A stretch of DNA of 64,000 nt from Ferirhizobium litorale (GTDB lineage: Bacteria > Pseudomonadota > Alphaproteobacteria > Rhizobiales > Rhizobiaceae): the NCBI GenBank assembly GCA_030028905.1, contig JALDYZ010000015.1:50861-114860 (forward strand), read 5' to 3'. Below the pieces are notes generated by a model, which saw nothing but the letters and a program-made list of their open reading frames with translations, had not been told where the DNA came from and did not search any database. Positions 20,223 to 30,617 of the stretch are shown here, piece by piece (the stretch's first letter is position 1; each line of letters starts with the position of its first letter). The position numbers and the translations under genes were made by a program.

Positions 20223-21335
20223 TCAGCCGAGCAGCATGCTAATGTCATTCCAAGTTGCAAAGACCATGAGAGACAGCACCATGGCCAAACCGATACGGAA
20301 GGCTATTTCCTGTGCTGCCGGCCCCACCGGCTTCCCCCGAATTGCTTCAACCGCATAGAACATAAGGTGCCCGCCATCAAGTACCGGGACGGGCATAAGA
20401 TTCAATAACCCAATGGAAACAGAGAGAACCGCAGCGAGCTGAAGCACCGCCGCCACGCCGAGCGTCGCCATCTGCCCGGAGGCCTGGGCAACGCGAATGG
20501 GCCCGCCGAGCTGGTCAGCCTTCATGCGGCCGGTGACAAGGTTTGACAGGTAGTCGAAGGTGCCGGTGACGATGTACCAGCTCTGCACCGCGCCCTCGCC
20601 AATGGCCTCCAGCGGGGAGTAGGTCTGGACGCGGAAATTGCCCATTTCCTGGTTGGTGACGATGCCGATGATCCCGGCCTCGAGCTTGTTGCCGAACTGG
20701 TCGGTGAGCTCCGTGCGCTGCGGCACCATCGACAGGTCGAGACGCTCGCCATTGCGCTCGACGGTGACGACGATTTTCATTTCCGGACGCACGCTCACGT
20801 AGCGGCGAACGTCGTCGAATGTCTTTACCTTGTAGCCGTCGATGGCGAGAAGCAGGTCGCCCGGAAGCACGCCAGCCTCGGCCGCAGCACTTCCTTCCTT
20901 GACCTCGGCGACGACCGGATCAATGATCTGCCGACCGTAGATGGAAAAAAGCACCGCGAAGATCGCGATCGCCAGTATGAAATTGGCGATCGGGCCGGCA
21001 GCGACGGTCGCCGCCCTCTTCCAGAGCTTGGCACCGGCAAAGCTGCGCGCCCTTTCATCCTCGCTCATCGCCTCCAGCCCATCGGTATCGGGCTTGCTAG
21101 ACGCATCGCCATCGCCGTAAAAGCGAACATAGCCGCCAAGCGGTATCGCAGAGAACTTCCAGCGCGTGCCGTGTCTGTCGGTGAAGCCGGCTATCTCCGG
21201 ACCGAAGCCAACCGAGAATGCGAGGATCCGGATGCCCGACCAGCGTCCGACCAGGTAGTGCCCCATCTCATGCACGAAGACGAGCAGCGACAGCACCAGG
21301 ATGAAAGGCAGTATGTAGCCGATCAGGAAGCTCAT
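20223..21335 (-). CDS. rseP: Site-2 protease RseP (M50 metallopeptidase)
   Basis: Intramembrane zinc protease that cuts transmembrane substrates such as anti-sigma factors and signal peptide remnants. 370 aa. HEMGH (22-26) in the first helix binds zinc, and 'LMPVPVLDGGHL' near the C-terminus supplies the third ligand. One PDZ domain ('GVLPGDLLLAIDGYKV') sits between them, shorter than the two-PDZ E. coli protein. It lies 45 bp after cdsA; dxr, often next to it in other bacteria, is absent here. Confidence 0.95.
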   Translation of the reverse strand: MSFLIGYILPFILVLSLLVFVHEMGHYLVGRWSGIRILAFSVGFGPEIAGFTDRHGTRWKFSAIPLGGYVRFYGDGDASSKPDTDGLEAMSEDERARSFAGAKLWKRAATVAAGPIANFILAIAIFAVLFSIYGRQIIDPVVAEVKEGSAAAEAGVLPGDLLLAIDGYKVKTFDDVRRYVSVRPEMKIVVTVERNGERLDLSMVPQRTELTDQFGNKLEAGIIGIVTNQEMGNFRVQTYSPLEAIGEGAVQSWYIVTGTFDYLSNLVTGRMKADQLGGPIRVAQASGQMATLGVAAVLQLAAVLSVSIGLLNLMPVPVLDGGHLMFYAVEAIRGKPVGPAAQEIAFRIGLAMVLSLMVFATWNDISMLLG

Positions 21336-21380
21336 GTTCTCAACCAGTCCAATCTATAGTTCGGTTTCCCGCCCTGCGCT

Positions 21381-22214
21381 TTATAGGCCAAGCAGGAGCC
21401 CTCCAAGCGAGGCGGCCGGATCGCCTCGGGTCGCTGCCAGGCCAATCGCCAGAAGGAACGCCGCAAAGCAGGCAAAAACAAGTCCGTCGACCCGGTCCAT
21501 CACTCCACCGTGACCGGGAATCAGGCGGCTGGAATCCTTGACCCCGAATCGGCGCTTGAGGAATGACTCGAACAGGTCGCCGACTTGGCTGGAAACGGAT
21601 AGCAGCAGCGCGATGCATGCCACCCAGATACCGGTGTTGGGAAATTGTACCAGCGCAACCGCCGTTCCGGCAATCACTCCGGAGATCGTTCCGCCGATCG
21701 CCCCCGACCAGGTCTTGCCCGGCGAGATCTTCGGAGCAAGCTTGGGTCCCCCAACGGCCCGTCCAACGAAATAGGCAAGAATGTCTGTCGCCCACACCAC
21801 GGCGAAAACGAAGAGCATCGCTGCCAGGCCTACGGAATCCTCGCCACGGATGGCAGCGAGCGAGATCCCCGAAAGCGCCGAATAGAAAACACCGCCAGGT
21901 AGCCACCAGCTGCCTCGGCGCAAGCCGCTCAGAATCGCGGTCAGCACGGTGAAGATCAGGAGCAGCGGGATGGCATAGTCAAATTCGCCGAGCACGGTCA
22001 CGGCCGCCACAAGTGCCGTCCCCAGCCAGCCGATTGCATTCGCCTGAAAGTCCTTCTCGGCAAGCTTGGTAATCGTCGACCACTCATAGTAGACAAGCAG
22101 TGAGATCGCCGCAGCCAGCAGGCGGAAGCCTATGCCTCCGTACCAGGTGGAAACGAGCACGACGACGGCAAGAACGATTCCGGACACGATCCGGAGCCTC
22201 AGCTCCTCACTCAT
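21381..22214 (-). CDS. cdsA: Phosphatidate cytidylyltransferase
   Basis: Makes CDP-diacylglycerol from phosphatidate and CTP, the precursor of all phospholipids. 277-aa polytopic membrane protein. The family signature is visible as '[15 protein letters not shown]' followed by 'PGHGGVMDR'. Its ATG overlaps the uppS stop by four bases. Confidence 0.96.
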   Translation of the reverse strand: MSEELRLRIVSGIVLAVVVLVSTWYGGIGFRLLAAAISLLVYYEWSTITKLAEKDFQANAIGWLGTALVAAVTVLGEFDYAIPLLLIFTVLTAILSGLRRGSWWLPGGVFYSALSGISLAAIRGEDSVGLAAMLFVFAVVWATDILAYFVGRAVGGPKLAPKISPGKTWSGAIGGTISGVIAGTAVALVQFPNTGIWVACIALLLSVSSQVGDLFESFLKRRFGVKDSSRLIPGHGGVMDRVDGLVFACFAAFLLAIGLAATRGDPAASLGGLLLGL

Positions 22215-22957
22215 TTCGAACTCGCGACCCTGTTCGAGGAAGAAAGCCCGCCGAAGCGCCGATCCCGGGCAGCAAATCGTTCGAGAGCGGCGAGAAACAA
22301 GTCGCGATTGAAGTCAGGCCAATATTCCGGGACGAACATAAGTTCCGAATAAGCCGCCTGCCAGAGCAGGAAATTCGACAGGCGCTCCTCGCCGCTGGTG
22401 CGGATGATCAGGTCCGGATCGGGGATCCCGCCTGTATCCAGTCGCGCATCGATCAGCCGCGAATCGATTTCCTCGGGCCTGAGGCCGCCTTGGGCGACTT
22501 CTTGTGCCAGGCTCTTCATCGCGCGGACGATCTCGTCCCGCGATCCGTAGTTGAATGCAATGACCAGCGTCAGTGCCGTGTTGTTCCGAGTCGTTTCCTC
22601 CGCCTCGATGAGCAGCGGCAGGATATCGCTCTGCAGGTTACTGCGGTCGCCGATGATGCATATGCGCACGTTTTCGCGATGCAGATCTGCAAGGTCGCGG
22701 CGAATGAACGCCTTCATCAAACCGAGGAGGTCGGAAATCTCGTCTTCCGGGCGGCGCCAATTCTCCGAGGAGAAGGCATATAGCGTCAGGTACCTGACGC
22801 CGGCCTCGCCGGCAGCCCTGACGATTTCACGCACCGTCTCAATACCCTTCCGGTGCCCCGCCCCGCGCGGCAGGCCACGCGCGTTGGCCCATCGACCGTT
22901 GCCATCCATGATGATGGCAACGTGATCCGGTACTGTCGTAAGTGTGTGGTTTGCCAT
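22211..22957 (-). CDS. uppS: Undecaprenyl pyrophosphate synthase
   Basis: Cis-prenyltransferase that builds the C55 carrier for peptidoglycan and polysaccharide synthesis. 248 aa. '[18 protein letters not shown]' (with the catalytic Asp) and 'GHRKGIET' near the N-terminus, and a late '[16 protein letters not shown]', are the conserved motifs. It follows frr by 47 bp and overlaps cdsA. Confidence 0.97.
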   Translation of the reverse strand: MANHTLTTVPDHVAIIMDGNGRWANARGLPRGAGHRKGIETVREIVRAAGEAGVRYLTLYAFSSENWRRPEDEISDLLGLMKAFIRRDLADLHRENVRICIIGDRSNLQSDILPLLIEAEETTRNNTALTLVIAFNYGSRDEIVRAMKSLAQEVAQGGLRPEEIDSRLIDARLDTGGIPDPDLIIRTSGEERLSNFLLWQAAYSELMFVPEYWPDFNRDLFLAALERFAARDRRFGGLSSSNRVASSK

Positions 22958-23004
22958 ATGCGGTCCGGTGCGAGGAACGGGAGATCAAAGGCCGAGGATA
23001 AACC

Positions 23005-23565
23005 CTAGACCTGCATGATTTCCTTTTCTTTCTCACCAAGCAAGCGATCGACCTCCGAAATTGTATCGTCGGTCATCTTCTGCACCTTTTCCGATTGGAC
23101 ACGGGCTTCGTCCTTGCCTATGTCGCCATCCTTCTCGGCCTTTTTGAGATCATCCATACCGTCGCGGCGCACATGGCGAATCGCTACCTTGGCTTTTTCC
23201 GCATAGTCGTGGGCGACCTTGACCAGCGACTTGCGACGCTCTTCGTTGAGTTCAGGCAGCGGAATGCGCAGGTTCTGGCCGTCGATGATCGGGTTGAGGC
23301 CGAGGTTCGACTCGCGAATCCCGCGATCGACGGCACCCACCATCTGCTTGTCCCACACCGACACGGAAAGCATGCGCGGCTCCGGTACCGTGATGTTGGC
23401 GACCTGGTTAAGCGGTACGCGCGAACCGTAGGCTTCAACAGTCACCGGATCGAGCACGTTGGCCGAGGCCCGGCCGGTGCGCAGAGAAGCGATATCGTGC
23501 TTGAACGCATTGATCGCACCATCCATGCGGCGCTTCAGGTCCTGGAGGTCAACACCTTCACTCAT
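23005..23565 (-). CDS. frr: Ribosome recycling factor
   Basis: Splits post-termination ribosomes together with EF-G. 186 aa, the standard length, with the L-shaped RRF pattern: '[11 protein letters not shown]' near the N-terminus and '[10 protein letters not shown]' in the helical arm. The ATG at 23565 ('[11 protein letters not shown]') matches the family; the upstream open frame is not used. It follows pyrH by 50 bp. Confidence 0.97.
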   Translation of the reverse strand: MSEGVDLQDLKRRMDGAINAFKHDIASLRTGRASANVLDPVTVEAYGSRVPLNQVANITVPEPRMLSVSVWDKQMVGAVDRGIRESNLGLNPIIDGQNLRIPLPELNEERRKSLVKVAHDYAEKAKVAIRHVRRDGMDDLKKAEKDGDIGKDEARVQSEKVQKMTDDTISEVDRLLGEKEKEIMQV

Positions 23566-23615
23566 ATTGTATACTCCCGTCTGTCCTGGTCCCGGTTCAA
23601 CCCGGCACCTTTGCA

Positions 23616-24338
23616 TCAGTTGTCCGATACGATGGTCTTGCGGCCGCCGCCGGTCAAGATTTCGGCAAATCCGCCCTTCTCGTGAATAGAGAACACGATG
23701 ATCGGAATGGAATTCTCCCTCGCCAGCGCGACAGCGGCAACATCCATCACGGCGAGGCCTTTCTCAAGGACTTCGCTATGGGTCAGGCGCTCGAAGCGGG
23801 TGGCGTCCGGGTACTTCTTCGGGTCGGCGGAATAGATGCCATCCACCTGTGTCCCCTTGAAGATCGCCTCCGCACCCATTTCGGCTGCACGCAGGGCGGC
23901 GGCGGAATCGGTGGTGAAGAACGGATTTCCGGTTCCGCCGGCAAAGATCACAACGCGTCCCTGGGACAGGTGATGGACGGCGCGGTGTTGCGAAAAGCTC
24001 TCGCAGATCTCGGGCATGGCGATGGCGGAGACAACAACAGTCTCGACGTCCAGCTTGCGCAGCGAAGTCGCAAGAGCAAGTGCGTTGATGACCGTGGCCA
24101 GCATGCCCATGTGGTCGCCTGTCACCCGGTCTCCACCCTTGGACGCAACGGCCACGCCGCGGAAGATGTTGCCGCCGCCGACGACGACCCCGACCTCCAC
24201 GCCCATGGCGCGTGCCTCGGCGATGTCCGATGCGATCCGGTCGGCCACTTCAACGTCGATGCCGAAACCCTGGCTGCCCATCAGGGCTTCGCCGGAGGCC
24301 TTCAGGAGAACGCGTTTGAACTGCGGGCTTGATGACAT
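23616..24338 (-). CDS. pyrH: UMP kinase
   Basis: Phosphorylates UMP to UDP in pyrimidine nucleotide synthesis. 240-aa bacterial type, of the amino acid kinase fold. '[14 protein letters not shown]' at the N-terminus, '[10 protein letters not shown]' and '[11 protein letters not shown]' are the family motifs. The ATG at 24338 follows GAGGAAAG. It sits between tsf and frr, the usual bacterial order. Confidence 0.97.
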   Translation of the reverse strand: MSSSPQFKRVLLKASGEALMGSQGFGIDVEVADRIASDIAEARAMGVEVGVVVGGGNIFRGVAVASKGGDRVTGDHMGMLATVINALALATSLRKLDVETVVVSAIAMPEICESFSQHRAVHHLSQGRVVIFAGGTGNPFFTTDSAAALRAAEMGAEAIFKGTQVDGIYSADPKKYPDATRFERLTHSEVLEKGLAVMDVAAVALARENSIPIIVFSIHEKGGFAEILTGGGRKTIVSDN

Positions 24339-24528
24339 ATCTTTCCTCGTATTCTTGCGTATGTGGCGTCCAGAAGGGATCCCTGGCACGGAAGGACATT
24401 CGCGTATTCAATTGCCGGCGCCGCAGCGATACATCCGTCGGTCGACGCGCGGCCTGTGTCTGCCGGATACACGAAGGGCACCGCGTTGTCACGCGATGCC
24501 CATGGATTTCCCCTGATTGGGATGGATA

Positions 24529-25455
24529 TCAGCCCTTGGCCGCAGCAGCCACTTCGGCAGCAAAATCCGTTTCTTCCTTCTCGACGCCTTCGCCGAGGAG
24601 CAGACGGGCCATGCCGACAACTTCGATCTTGGCGCCGGCTTCCTTTTCGGCAGCCTGGACTGCAGCACCAACCGTCAGGTCAGGATTGATCACGAAGGCC
24701 TGCGAGAGCAGAGCGACTTCTTCGAAGAACTTGCGCATGCGGCCATCGACCATCTTTTCGATGATCGCTTCCGGCTTGCCGGATTCGCGGGCCTGTTCGA
24801 TGAAGACGTTGCGCTCGCGCTCGGCAACGGCAGCGTCGACTTCTTCGGCACGGATAGCGAGCGGGTTGGTCGCAGCGATGTGCATGGCAACCTGGCGGCC
24901 GATCGAGGTCAGGACGGCCTTGTCACCTTCCGACTTCAGGGCGACGAGAACGCCGAGCTTGCCGATGCCGTCGCCGGCAGCGTTGTGGATGTAGGTCGCA
25001 ACAACGCCGTGCTCGACTTCCAGCTTGGCTGCGCGACGCAGGGTCATGTTTTCGCCGATTGTCGCAATCGCGTCCTTGATGGTATCGGCGACCGGCTTGC
25101 CGGATGCCGGATAGGTCGCAGCCGAAACGGCCTCAACAGTGCCGTCGGTCGTAAGAGCAACGTTGGCGATGCCGCGGACGAGATCCTGGAAAGCGTCGTT
25201 GCGGGCTACGAAGTCGGTTTCCGAGTTGAGTTCGACGACAACGGCCTTGTGCCCGGCGCCGGCGATGCCGATCAGGCCTTCAGCGGCAGTACGGCCGGAC
25301 TTCTTGTCGGCCTTGGAGATACCCTTGGCACGCAGCCAGTCGATCGCTGCTTCGATATCGCCGTTGTTTTCGGTCAGCGCCTTCTTGCAGTCCATCATGC
25401 CTGCGCCAGACTTTTCGCGCAGTTCCTTCACCAATGCGGCTGTGATTTCGGTCAT
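24529..25455 (-). CDS. tsf: Elongation factor Ts
   Basis: Guanine nucleotide exchange factor for EF-Tu. 308 aa. The N-terminal UBA-like domain carries '[18 protein letters not shown]', and the core has '[11 protein letters not shown]', both diagnostic. The start is preceded by AAGAGGC. It lies 276 bp after rpsB on the same strand, the standard rpsB-tsf pair. Confidence 0.98.
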   Translation of the reverse strand: MTEITAALVKELREKSGAGMMDCKKALTENNGDIEAAIDWLRAKGISKADKKSGRTAAEGLIGIAGAGHKAVVVELNSETDFVARNDAFQDLVRGIANVALTTDGTVEAVSAATYPASGKPVADTIKDAIATIGENMTLRRAAKLEVEHGVVATYIHNAAGDGIGKLGVLVALKSEGDKAVLTSIGRQVAMHIAATNPLAIRAEEVDAAVAERERNVFIEQARESGKPEAIIEKMVDGRMRKFFEEVALLSQAFVINPDLTVGAAVQAAEKEAGAKIEVVGMARLLLGEGVEKEETDFAAEVAAAAKG

Positions 25456-25731
25456 ATTGAGCCTCTTGTCTGTTCGATCGGTGCACTGCGGTCCTCGAGC
25501 GGACGCGGCACCTCAATTGGGGACGAATGTACCCGGAAATGTAACAGCGTGATGAAGCATCGTCGTCACGACCAATTCCTGGTGTCAGGCTTCAGCCGCC
25601 AACGGCAACGCCGCATTGTCGCCGTGCCCAAAACAGGTCAAGGCCGTTGAACTCACGTAAGTCCCAAGCGGCCTTGCCCGGTAATTCAAATGGAGCGCGG
25701 AGCCTGGTTGCGGCCCCGCATTCCAGCCTGG

Positions 25732-26496
25732 TCAGCCGTTCGACTCTTCCAGGGTCGGCTCGATCGGAGCTTCTTCGGAAGCACCGAGGTCACGGCCGGA
25801 AGCGCCCTGCTGACGGGCGATGCCGTCGATGGCCGCACGAGCGATCAGATCGCAGTAGAGGGCGATAGCGCGGGAAGCGTCGTCGTTGCCCGGGATCGCG
25901 TAGTCAATTGCGTCCGGATCGCAGTTCGAGTCGATGATCGCCACAACCGGAATGCCAAGACGCTTTGCTTCGTCGATGGCGATCTTTTCCTTGTTAGTGT
26001 CGATGATGAACATCAGGTCCGGGGTGCCGCCCATGTCGCGGATCCCGCCGAGAGCCTTTTCAAGCTTCTCGCGCTCGCGCTCGAGGTTCAGGCGCTCCTT
26101 CTTGGTGAAGCCGGAAGCTTCGGAACCAAGGATCTCATCGAGCTTGCGCAGGCGGGCGATCGAGTTCGAGATCGTCTTCCAGTTGGTCATCATGCCGCCG
26201 AGCCAGCGGGAGTTGACATAGTACTGGGCCGAACGCTTTGCAGCGTCAGCGATGATTTCGGAAGCCTGACGCTTGGTGCCGACGAAAAGCACGCGACCGC
26301 CACGAGCGACGGTGTCGCTGACGACCTGAAGGGCGCGCGACAGCATCGGAACGGTCTGGGCCAGATCGATGATGTGGATGTTGTTACGATCGCCGAAAAT
26401 GTACGGCTTCATCTTCGGGTTCCAGCGATGCGTCTGGTGGCCGAAGTGAACACCAGCTTCAAGAAGCTGGCGCATGTTGAAATCAGGCAATGCCAT
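25732..26496 (-). CDS. rpsB: 30S ribosomal protein S2
   Basis: Small-subunit ribosomal protein, 254 aa. '[19 protein letters not shown]' near the N-terminus and '[16 protein letters not shown]' are signature motifs. The ATG at 26496 follows a clear AAGGAG; the open frame further upstream lacks a site. A short charged tail with 'ASEEAPIEP' extends past the core. It is the first gene of the minus-strand run that continues to lpxB. Confidence 0.98.
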   Translation of the reverse strand: MALPDFNMRQLLEAGVHFGHQTHRWNPKMKPYIFGDRNNIHIIDLAQTVPMLSRALQVVSDTVARGGRVLFVGTKRQASEIIADAAKRSAQYYVNSRWLGGMMTNWKTISNSIARLRKLDEILGSEASGFTKKERLNLEREREKLEKALGGIRDMGGTPDLMFIIDTNKEKIAIDEAKRLGIPVVAIIDSNCDPDAIDYAIPGNDDASRAIALYCDLIARAAIDGIARQQGASGRDLGASEEAPIEPTLEESNG

Positions 26497-26701
26497 GCCT
26501 TTTTCTCCTTTTCCGGTTGAACCTCCGCAAGGCCTCCAGCGCATCTTTTGGAATGCGCCACCGGCGGAAATGCCCGGATTTCTCCCGGACGCTCCCTAGC
26601 CTCACGTGTGGAATACCGGTGCCCTTATCCTTCATCATCCCTGAAATCAAGGGACACCGGCAATTAAAGCGCATTTTTGCGCCCAGAAGCGGGCTGCAAG
26701 C

Positions 26702-27529
26702 CTATTTGCAGCCCTTGTCGTCGAGGACTTCGAGCTTCTGGAGACGTCCGGTCAGGACGAAGTCGCCGTAGTCCATGGTCAGGTCGCGGGTGATGCCGTT
26801 TTCATAAAGCTTGAACGACATGCGGTAGATCGGCACGGAGTCCGCGTCCTGGACATCGTTGAAATAGGCAATGGTCACTGGCCAGAACGATGCATTTGCG
26901 AAGTCTCCGGCCTGCTTCGATTCTGAGTCATCACTGGCCGGCGCTTTCTTCGGACCGACGAACGTGGTTGTCAGCAAGGTCTGGTCGCCATTATCGGAAC
27001 CGTCGAAAATGCGCGACTCGAAGAGCTTCGTACCCTTTTTGGCGTTTTCGATGACCTCGAGCATATGTTCGGTCGGAAAGCGGCTCGATGCCAGTTCAAC
27101 CTCCCGCTTCGAAGGCTGGCTGAGTTCGACCTTGACCGAATCATCGACTTCGCGGGCAGCGCCCTTCACTTCCTTGTCCAGCTTCTCGTCGGTGAAAGAC
27201 TTCGTCTGGAAACGGAATATGCCGGCCTTGATATCCTCGAAGCTGGTCGTCTGCTGGTCCGTGGTGCGGCGATCCTCGCCCGTGTCGATCTGGGTAACAA
27301 ACCTGAACTTGGTCGTGTAGCCCGCGCAGCTGGAGCCGTGGAACTCATAGACCATGCGGCCGTGCATGCCCGCTATTCCCGAACGTTCCGACGCATCCCT
27401 GAGTTCCAGGTCGTAGACGGCGCGGTGAGGTATGAGACCGCTTGCGGGCGCGGCCTGCGCTGCTAGCGTCGTCAGGCAAATCGCGCCGGCACCCGAGACT
27501 AGGCCTGCGGCAAAGCTTGACCGAAACAT
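26702..27529 (-). CDS. eipB: Periplasmic envelope integrity protein EipB (DUF1849)
   Basis: 275-aa exported protein of the DUF1849 family, whose Brucella member EipB is a beta-spiral periplasmic protein needed for envelope integrity. A signal peptide (1-26, ending LAAQA) is present. The two cysteines, Cys68 ('GSSCAGY') and Cys274 (next to last), match the conserved disulfide of the family. It is found almost only in Rhizobiales, which supports the taxonomic reading. It stands alone upstream of rpsB. Confidence 0.88.
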   Translation of the reverse strand: MFRSSFAAGLVSGAGAICLTTLAAQAAPASGLIPHRAVYDLELRDASERSGIAGMHGRMVYEFHGSSCAGYTTKFRFVTQIDTGEDRRTTDQQTTSFEDIKAGIFRFQTKSFTDEKLDKEVKGAAREVDDSVKVELSQPSKREVELASSRFPTEHMLEVIENAKKGTKLFESRIFDGSDNGDQTLLTTTFVGPKKAPASDDSESKQAGDFANASFWPVTIAYFNDVQDADSVPIYRMSFKLYENGITRDLTMDYGDFVLTGRLQKLEVLDDKGCK

Positions 27530-27646
27530 TCAATACCTCCTGTTGGACTCGTCGCCGATGTTATAAGAACGCATTCGACGGAAACGAGGCATGCCGCCTT
27601 GATTGCAGCAATTTTAGGAAGTTTACAACAAAAGTCGGAGATCACT

Positions 27647-28117
27647 ATGTCTGAAACGATCGATCATCGCCTCAATGAACTGGGGATAACCCTGCCCGAA
27701 GCAGCCACCCCCGCCGCCAATTACGTGTCCTACGTCATCAGCGGCAACCACCTCTATCTCTCCGGCCAGTTGCCGATCGAGGCCGGCAAGGTCGCCGTAA
27801 CCGGCCTGCTTGGACGCGACGTCGACGTCGCCGCCGGACAGCGCGCCGCCGAACTTTGCGCCATCAACATACTCGCGCAGGCAAAGGCCGCCCTCGGAGG
27901 GGACTTGGGCCGGATCAAGCGGGTCGTCAAGCTGAACGGCTTCATCGCCTCGATGCCGTCCTTCACCGAACAGCACCTCGTGATGAACGGAGCTTCCAAC
28001 CTCATTGCCAACGTACTTGGCAAGGCCGGCAAGCACGCCCGTGCTGCAGTCGGGATGGCCGCGCTGCCGCTCAATGCCGCAGTCGAGGTCGATGCCATTA
28101 TGGAAATTGCCCAATGA
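27647..28117 (+). CDS. RidA/YjgF/Rid family protein
   Basis: 156-aa Rid-superfamily protein, longer than the about 130-aa canonical RidA. Canonical RidA deaminates reactive enamines and imines. The strand motif 'NHLYLSGQLPIEAGK' and the C-terminal 'LPLNAAVEVDAIMEIA' are typical. The Arg that RidA uses to bind substrate carboxylates (in a C-terminal R-x-A-V motif) may correspond to 'KHARAAVGMAALP'. The start follows GTCGGAG. The stop overlaps the next ATG (ATGA), so the two are coupled. Confidence 0.87.
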   Translation: MSETIDHRLNELGITLPEAATPAANYVSYVISGNHLYLSGQLPIEAGKVAVTGLLGRDVDVAAGQRAAELCAINILAQAKAALGGDLGRIKRVVKLNGFIASMPSFTEQHLVMNGASNLIANVLGKAGKHARAAVGMAALPLNAAVEVDAIMEIAQ

Positions 28118-28827
28118 CCAAGGCCGACTGGCTGACCAAACTGCCGATCGCCCATCGCGGCTTTCACGACATGAACAAGACGGTCTGGGAAAACACGTTG
28201 TCGGCGTTTTCCCGCGCAATCGACGCGGGATACGCCATTGAGTGCGATCTCCAGCTTGCGGCGGACGGCGTCCCGATCGTCTTCCACGACGACGACCTGC
28301 AGCGCCTTTGCAACATCCCGGGCGACGTGCGGCAGCGTACAAGCCAAGAGCTCGGCATGCTGGCGGTGGGCGGCACCGGCGACCGGATTCCAACGCTGAA
28401 ACAGCTTCTCGACCTTTGCCAGGGCAAGGTGCCCCTGGTCCTCGAACTGAAGGGACGCAAGGATGACGACGAGGGCTTCGCCGCCGCCGTGCTCGACGTC
28501 CTTGAAGGCTACAAGGGGCAGGTCGCATTGATGAGCTTCGACGTCTGGCTGCTCAAGGACCTCAAGGAGCTGGATTGCCCCTACCCCCTCGGACTGACGG
28601 CGGAAGGCAATGAGCCGGAGAAGTTCTTCCAGCACGACGAGGCGATGCATCTCGGACTGGACTTCATATCCTATCATTTTGGTCATCTGCCGAACCCGTT
28701 CATCACGGCGCAGCGCGCAAGCGGCATTCCCGTCATAACCTGGACGGTACGGGATCAGGCAGCCCGGGAACATACGTTCGCGAATGCCGACCAGATGACC
28801 TTTGAGGGTTTCAACCCGCTGGCTTGA
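28114..28827 (+). CDS. Glycerophosphodiester phosphodiesterase family protein
   Basis: 237-aa GDPD (UgpQ-like) enzyme expected to cut glycerophosphodiesters to glycerol 3-phosphate and an alcohol. The catalytic elements are visible: 'IAHRGF' with its His, 'ENTLSAFSRA', 'ECDLQLAADG' with the metal ligands, and 'FHDDDLQRL' with the second catalytic His. It has no signal peptide, so it is cytosolic. It overlaps the Rid-family gene by four bases. Confidence 0.92.
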   Translation: MTKADWLTKLPIAHRGFHDMNKTVWENTLSAFSRAIDAGYAIECDLQLAADGVPIVFHDDDLQRLCNIPGDVRQRTSQELGMLAVGGTGDRIPTLKQLLDLCQGKVPLVLELKGRKDDDEGFAAAVLDVLEGYKGQVALMSFDVWLLKDLKELDCPYPLGLTAEGNEPEKFFQHDEAMHLGLDFISYHFGHLPNPFITAQRASGIPVITWTVRDQAAREHTFANADQMTFEGFNPLA

Positions 28828-28939
28828 GCGAAAAGCGGCAAAGTCGCTTTTTGACCACGATCATCGTCACACTCCGAAAGGAAGGGCGGCCCTGACCGCC
28901 CTTCCCGCCAGGACCACCGCAGGGAACCGCAATCCTCCC

Positions 28940-30127
28940 ATGACAACCGAGTACTCGATCCGCGTCGAAAGGTCCTTCAAGGCGATCCCGCCGGAAACCT
29001 GGGGCACCTTGTACGGCGCCACCAAGACCGCCGGATCGACGGCTTACAACCCGTTCGTGTCATGGGGCTTCCTGTCGGCTCTCGAGGAATCCGGGTCGGC
29101 TACGGAACGCACCGGATGGCTCGGCCATCACCTGCTGCTCGAAAATGCAGACGGCGTATTCGCCGGGGCCATGCCCTGCTACCTCAAGAGCCACAGCCAG
29201 GGCGAATATGTCTTTGATCATGGCTGGGCGGACGCTTTCGAGCGCGCAGGCGGACGCTACTATCCGAAATTGCAATCCTCGATTCCCTTCACGCCGGCAA
29301 CCGGGCCGCGCCTGATGACGACGATCGGCAGCGATGTCGATGAGACCCGGCGCATGCTTGCTGCAGGTCTCCGGCAGGTGACGCAGCAACTTGACGTGTC
29401 CTCGGCGCACGTGACCTTCGTCCCGCCGGCGGAAATCGGCATCCTGGAAGACGAGGGTTACCTTCACCGCACCGACCAACAGTTTCACTTCATCAATGCC
29501 GGCTATGCCGACCACGACGAATTTCTGGAAACGCTCGCGTCGCGCAAGCGCAAGGCGCTCAAGAAAGAACGGCGCACCGCCGTGGAGAACGGCATCAGCA
29601 TCGACTGGCTGACAGGGAGCGACCTGACCGAGGGTATCTGGGATCAATTCTATGGATTCTACATGGACACCGGTGGCCGGAAATGGGGCCGCCCTTACCT
29701 CACACGCGATTTCTACTCGCTGATCGGCGAGCGCATGGCCGACGACATCCTACTGGTCATGGCAAAGCGCGACGGTCGCTACATTGCCGGCGCGATCAAC
29801 TTCATCGGTGGCGATACGCTCTATGGCCGTCATTGGGGCTGCATCGAGGACCATCCGTATCTTCATTTCGAGGTCTGTTATCATCAGGCAATCGACTTTG
29901 CGCTTGCCAGCGGGCTTGCGCGCGTCGAAGCCGGTGCGCAAGGGGAACACAAGCTGGCACGCGGTTACCTGCCCGTTACCACCCATTCTGCCCACTACAT
30001 CTCTCACGCTGGGTTACGACGCGCGGTCGCCAGCTACCTCGAGCACGAACGGGCTGACGTTGAGCAGATTGGCGAAGTTCTGAGCGAACACAGTCCCTTC
30101 CGAAAAGGCGACCGGCTGGAACGTTGA
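28940..30127 (+). CDS. GNAT/FemAB-like acyltransferase (COG3146, DUF482)
   Basis: 395-aa protein of the family annotated as peptidogalycan biosynthesis/recognition or GNAT N-acetyltransferase. Late motifs such as 'RHWGCIEDHPYLHFEVCYHQ' and 'EAGAQGEHKLARGYLPV' are characteristic. The acceptor is not known. The ATG at 28940 follows CCTCCC-poor sequence and is chosen by alignment memory; the frame is open to 28802, inside the end of the GDPD gene. The order Rid-GDPD-this gene-HIT suggests one transcript. Confidence 0.82.
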   Translation: MTTEYSIRVERSFKAIPPETWGTLYGATKTAGSTAYNPFVSWGFLSALEESGSATERTGWLGHHLLLENADGVFAGAMPCYLKSHSQGEYVFDHGWADAFERAGGRYYPKLQSSIPFTPATGPRLMTTIGSDVDETRRMLAAGLRQVTQQLDVSSAHVTFVPPAEIGILEDEGYLHRTDQQFHFINAGYADHDEFLETLASRKRKALKKERRTAVENGISIDWLTGSDLTEGIWDQFYGFYMDTGGRKWGRPYLTRDFYSLIGERMADDILLVMAKRDGRYIAGAINFIGGDTLYGRHWGCIEDHPYLHFEVCYHQAIDFALASGLARVEAGAQGEHKLARGYLPVTTHSAHYISHAGLRRAVASYLEHERADVEQIGEVLSEHSPFRKGDRLER

Positions 30128-30191
30128 CACGACGCTTGATTGCAGCGGCGCGCGGTGCCTAAAGAGGACTGAAAAAAGAGGAGATGCAGAT

Positions 30192-30617
30192 ATGACCACG
30201 ACGGCCTATGACGAAAACAACATTTTCGCCAAGATCCTGCGCGGCGAGATACCATCGCACCGGGTCTATGAAGACGAGAACGCACTGGTCATCATGGACG
30301 CCATGCCCCAGGCTCCGGGCCATACCCTGGTGATTCCCAAGGCACCGTCGCGCAACCTGCTCGACGCCGATCCGGCGGTCCTTTCGAAGGTCATCCCCAT
30401 CGTCCAGAAGATCGCCAATGCGGTGCAGGAGGCCTTCGAGGCCGATGGCGTTTTCGTCTGTCAGTTCAACGAACCCGCTGCCGGGCAGACGGTGTTCCAC
30501 CTCCATTTCCACGTCATTCCGCGGCATGACGGCATTCCCCTGAAACCCCATTCGGGCCAGATGGAAGACGGCGCCATCCTGTCCGCGAATGCGGAGAAGA
30601 TTCGGGCCGAACTGTAG
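30192..30617 (+). CDS. HIT family hydrolase
   Basis: 141-aa histidine-triad nucleotide-binding protein, probably hydrolysing purine nucleotide phosphoramidates. The triad is HLHFHVIP near residue 100, with 'FAKILRGEIPSHRVYED' at the N-terminus. Its stop abuts the stop of the convergent PAP2 gene without any spacing. Confidence 0.94.
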   Translation: MTTTAYDENNIFAKILRGEIPSHRVYEDENALVIMDAMPQAPGHTLVIPKAPSRNLLDADPAVLSKVIPIVQKIANAVQEAFEADGVFVCQFNEPAAGQTVFHLHFHVIPRHDGIPLKPHSGQMEDGAILSANAEKIRAEL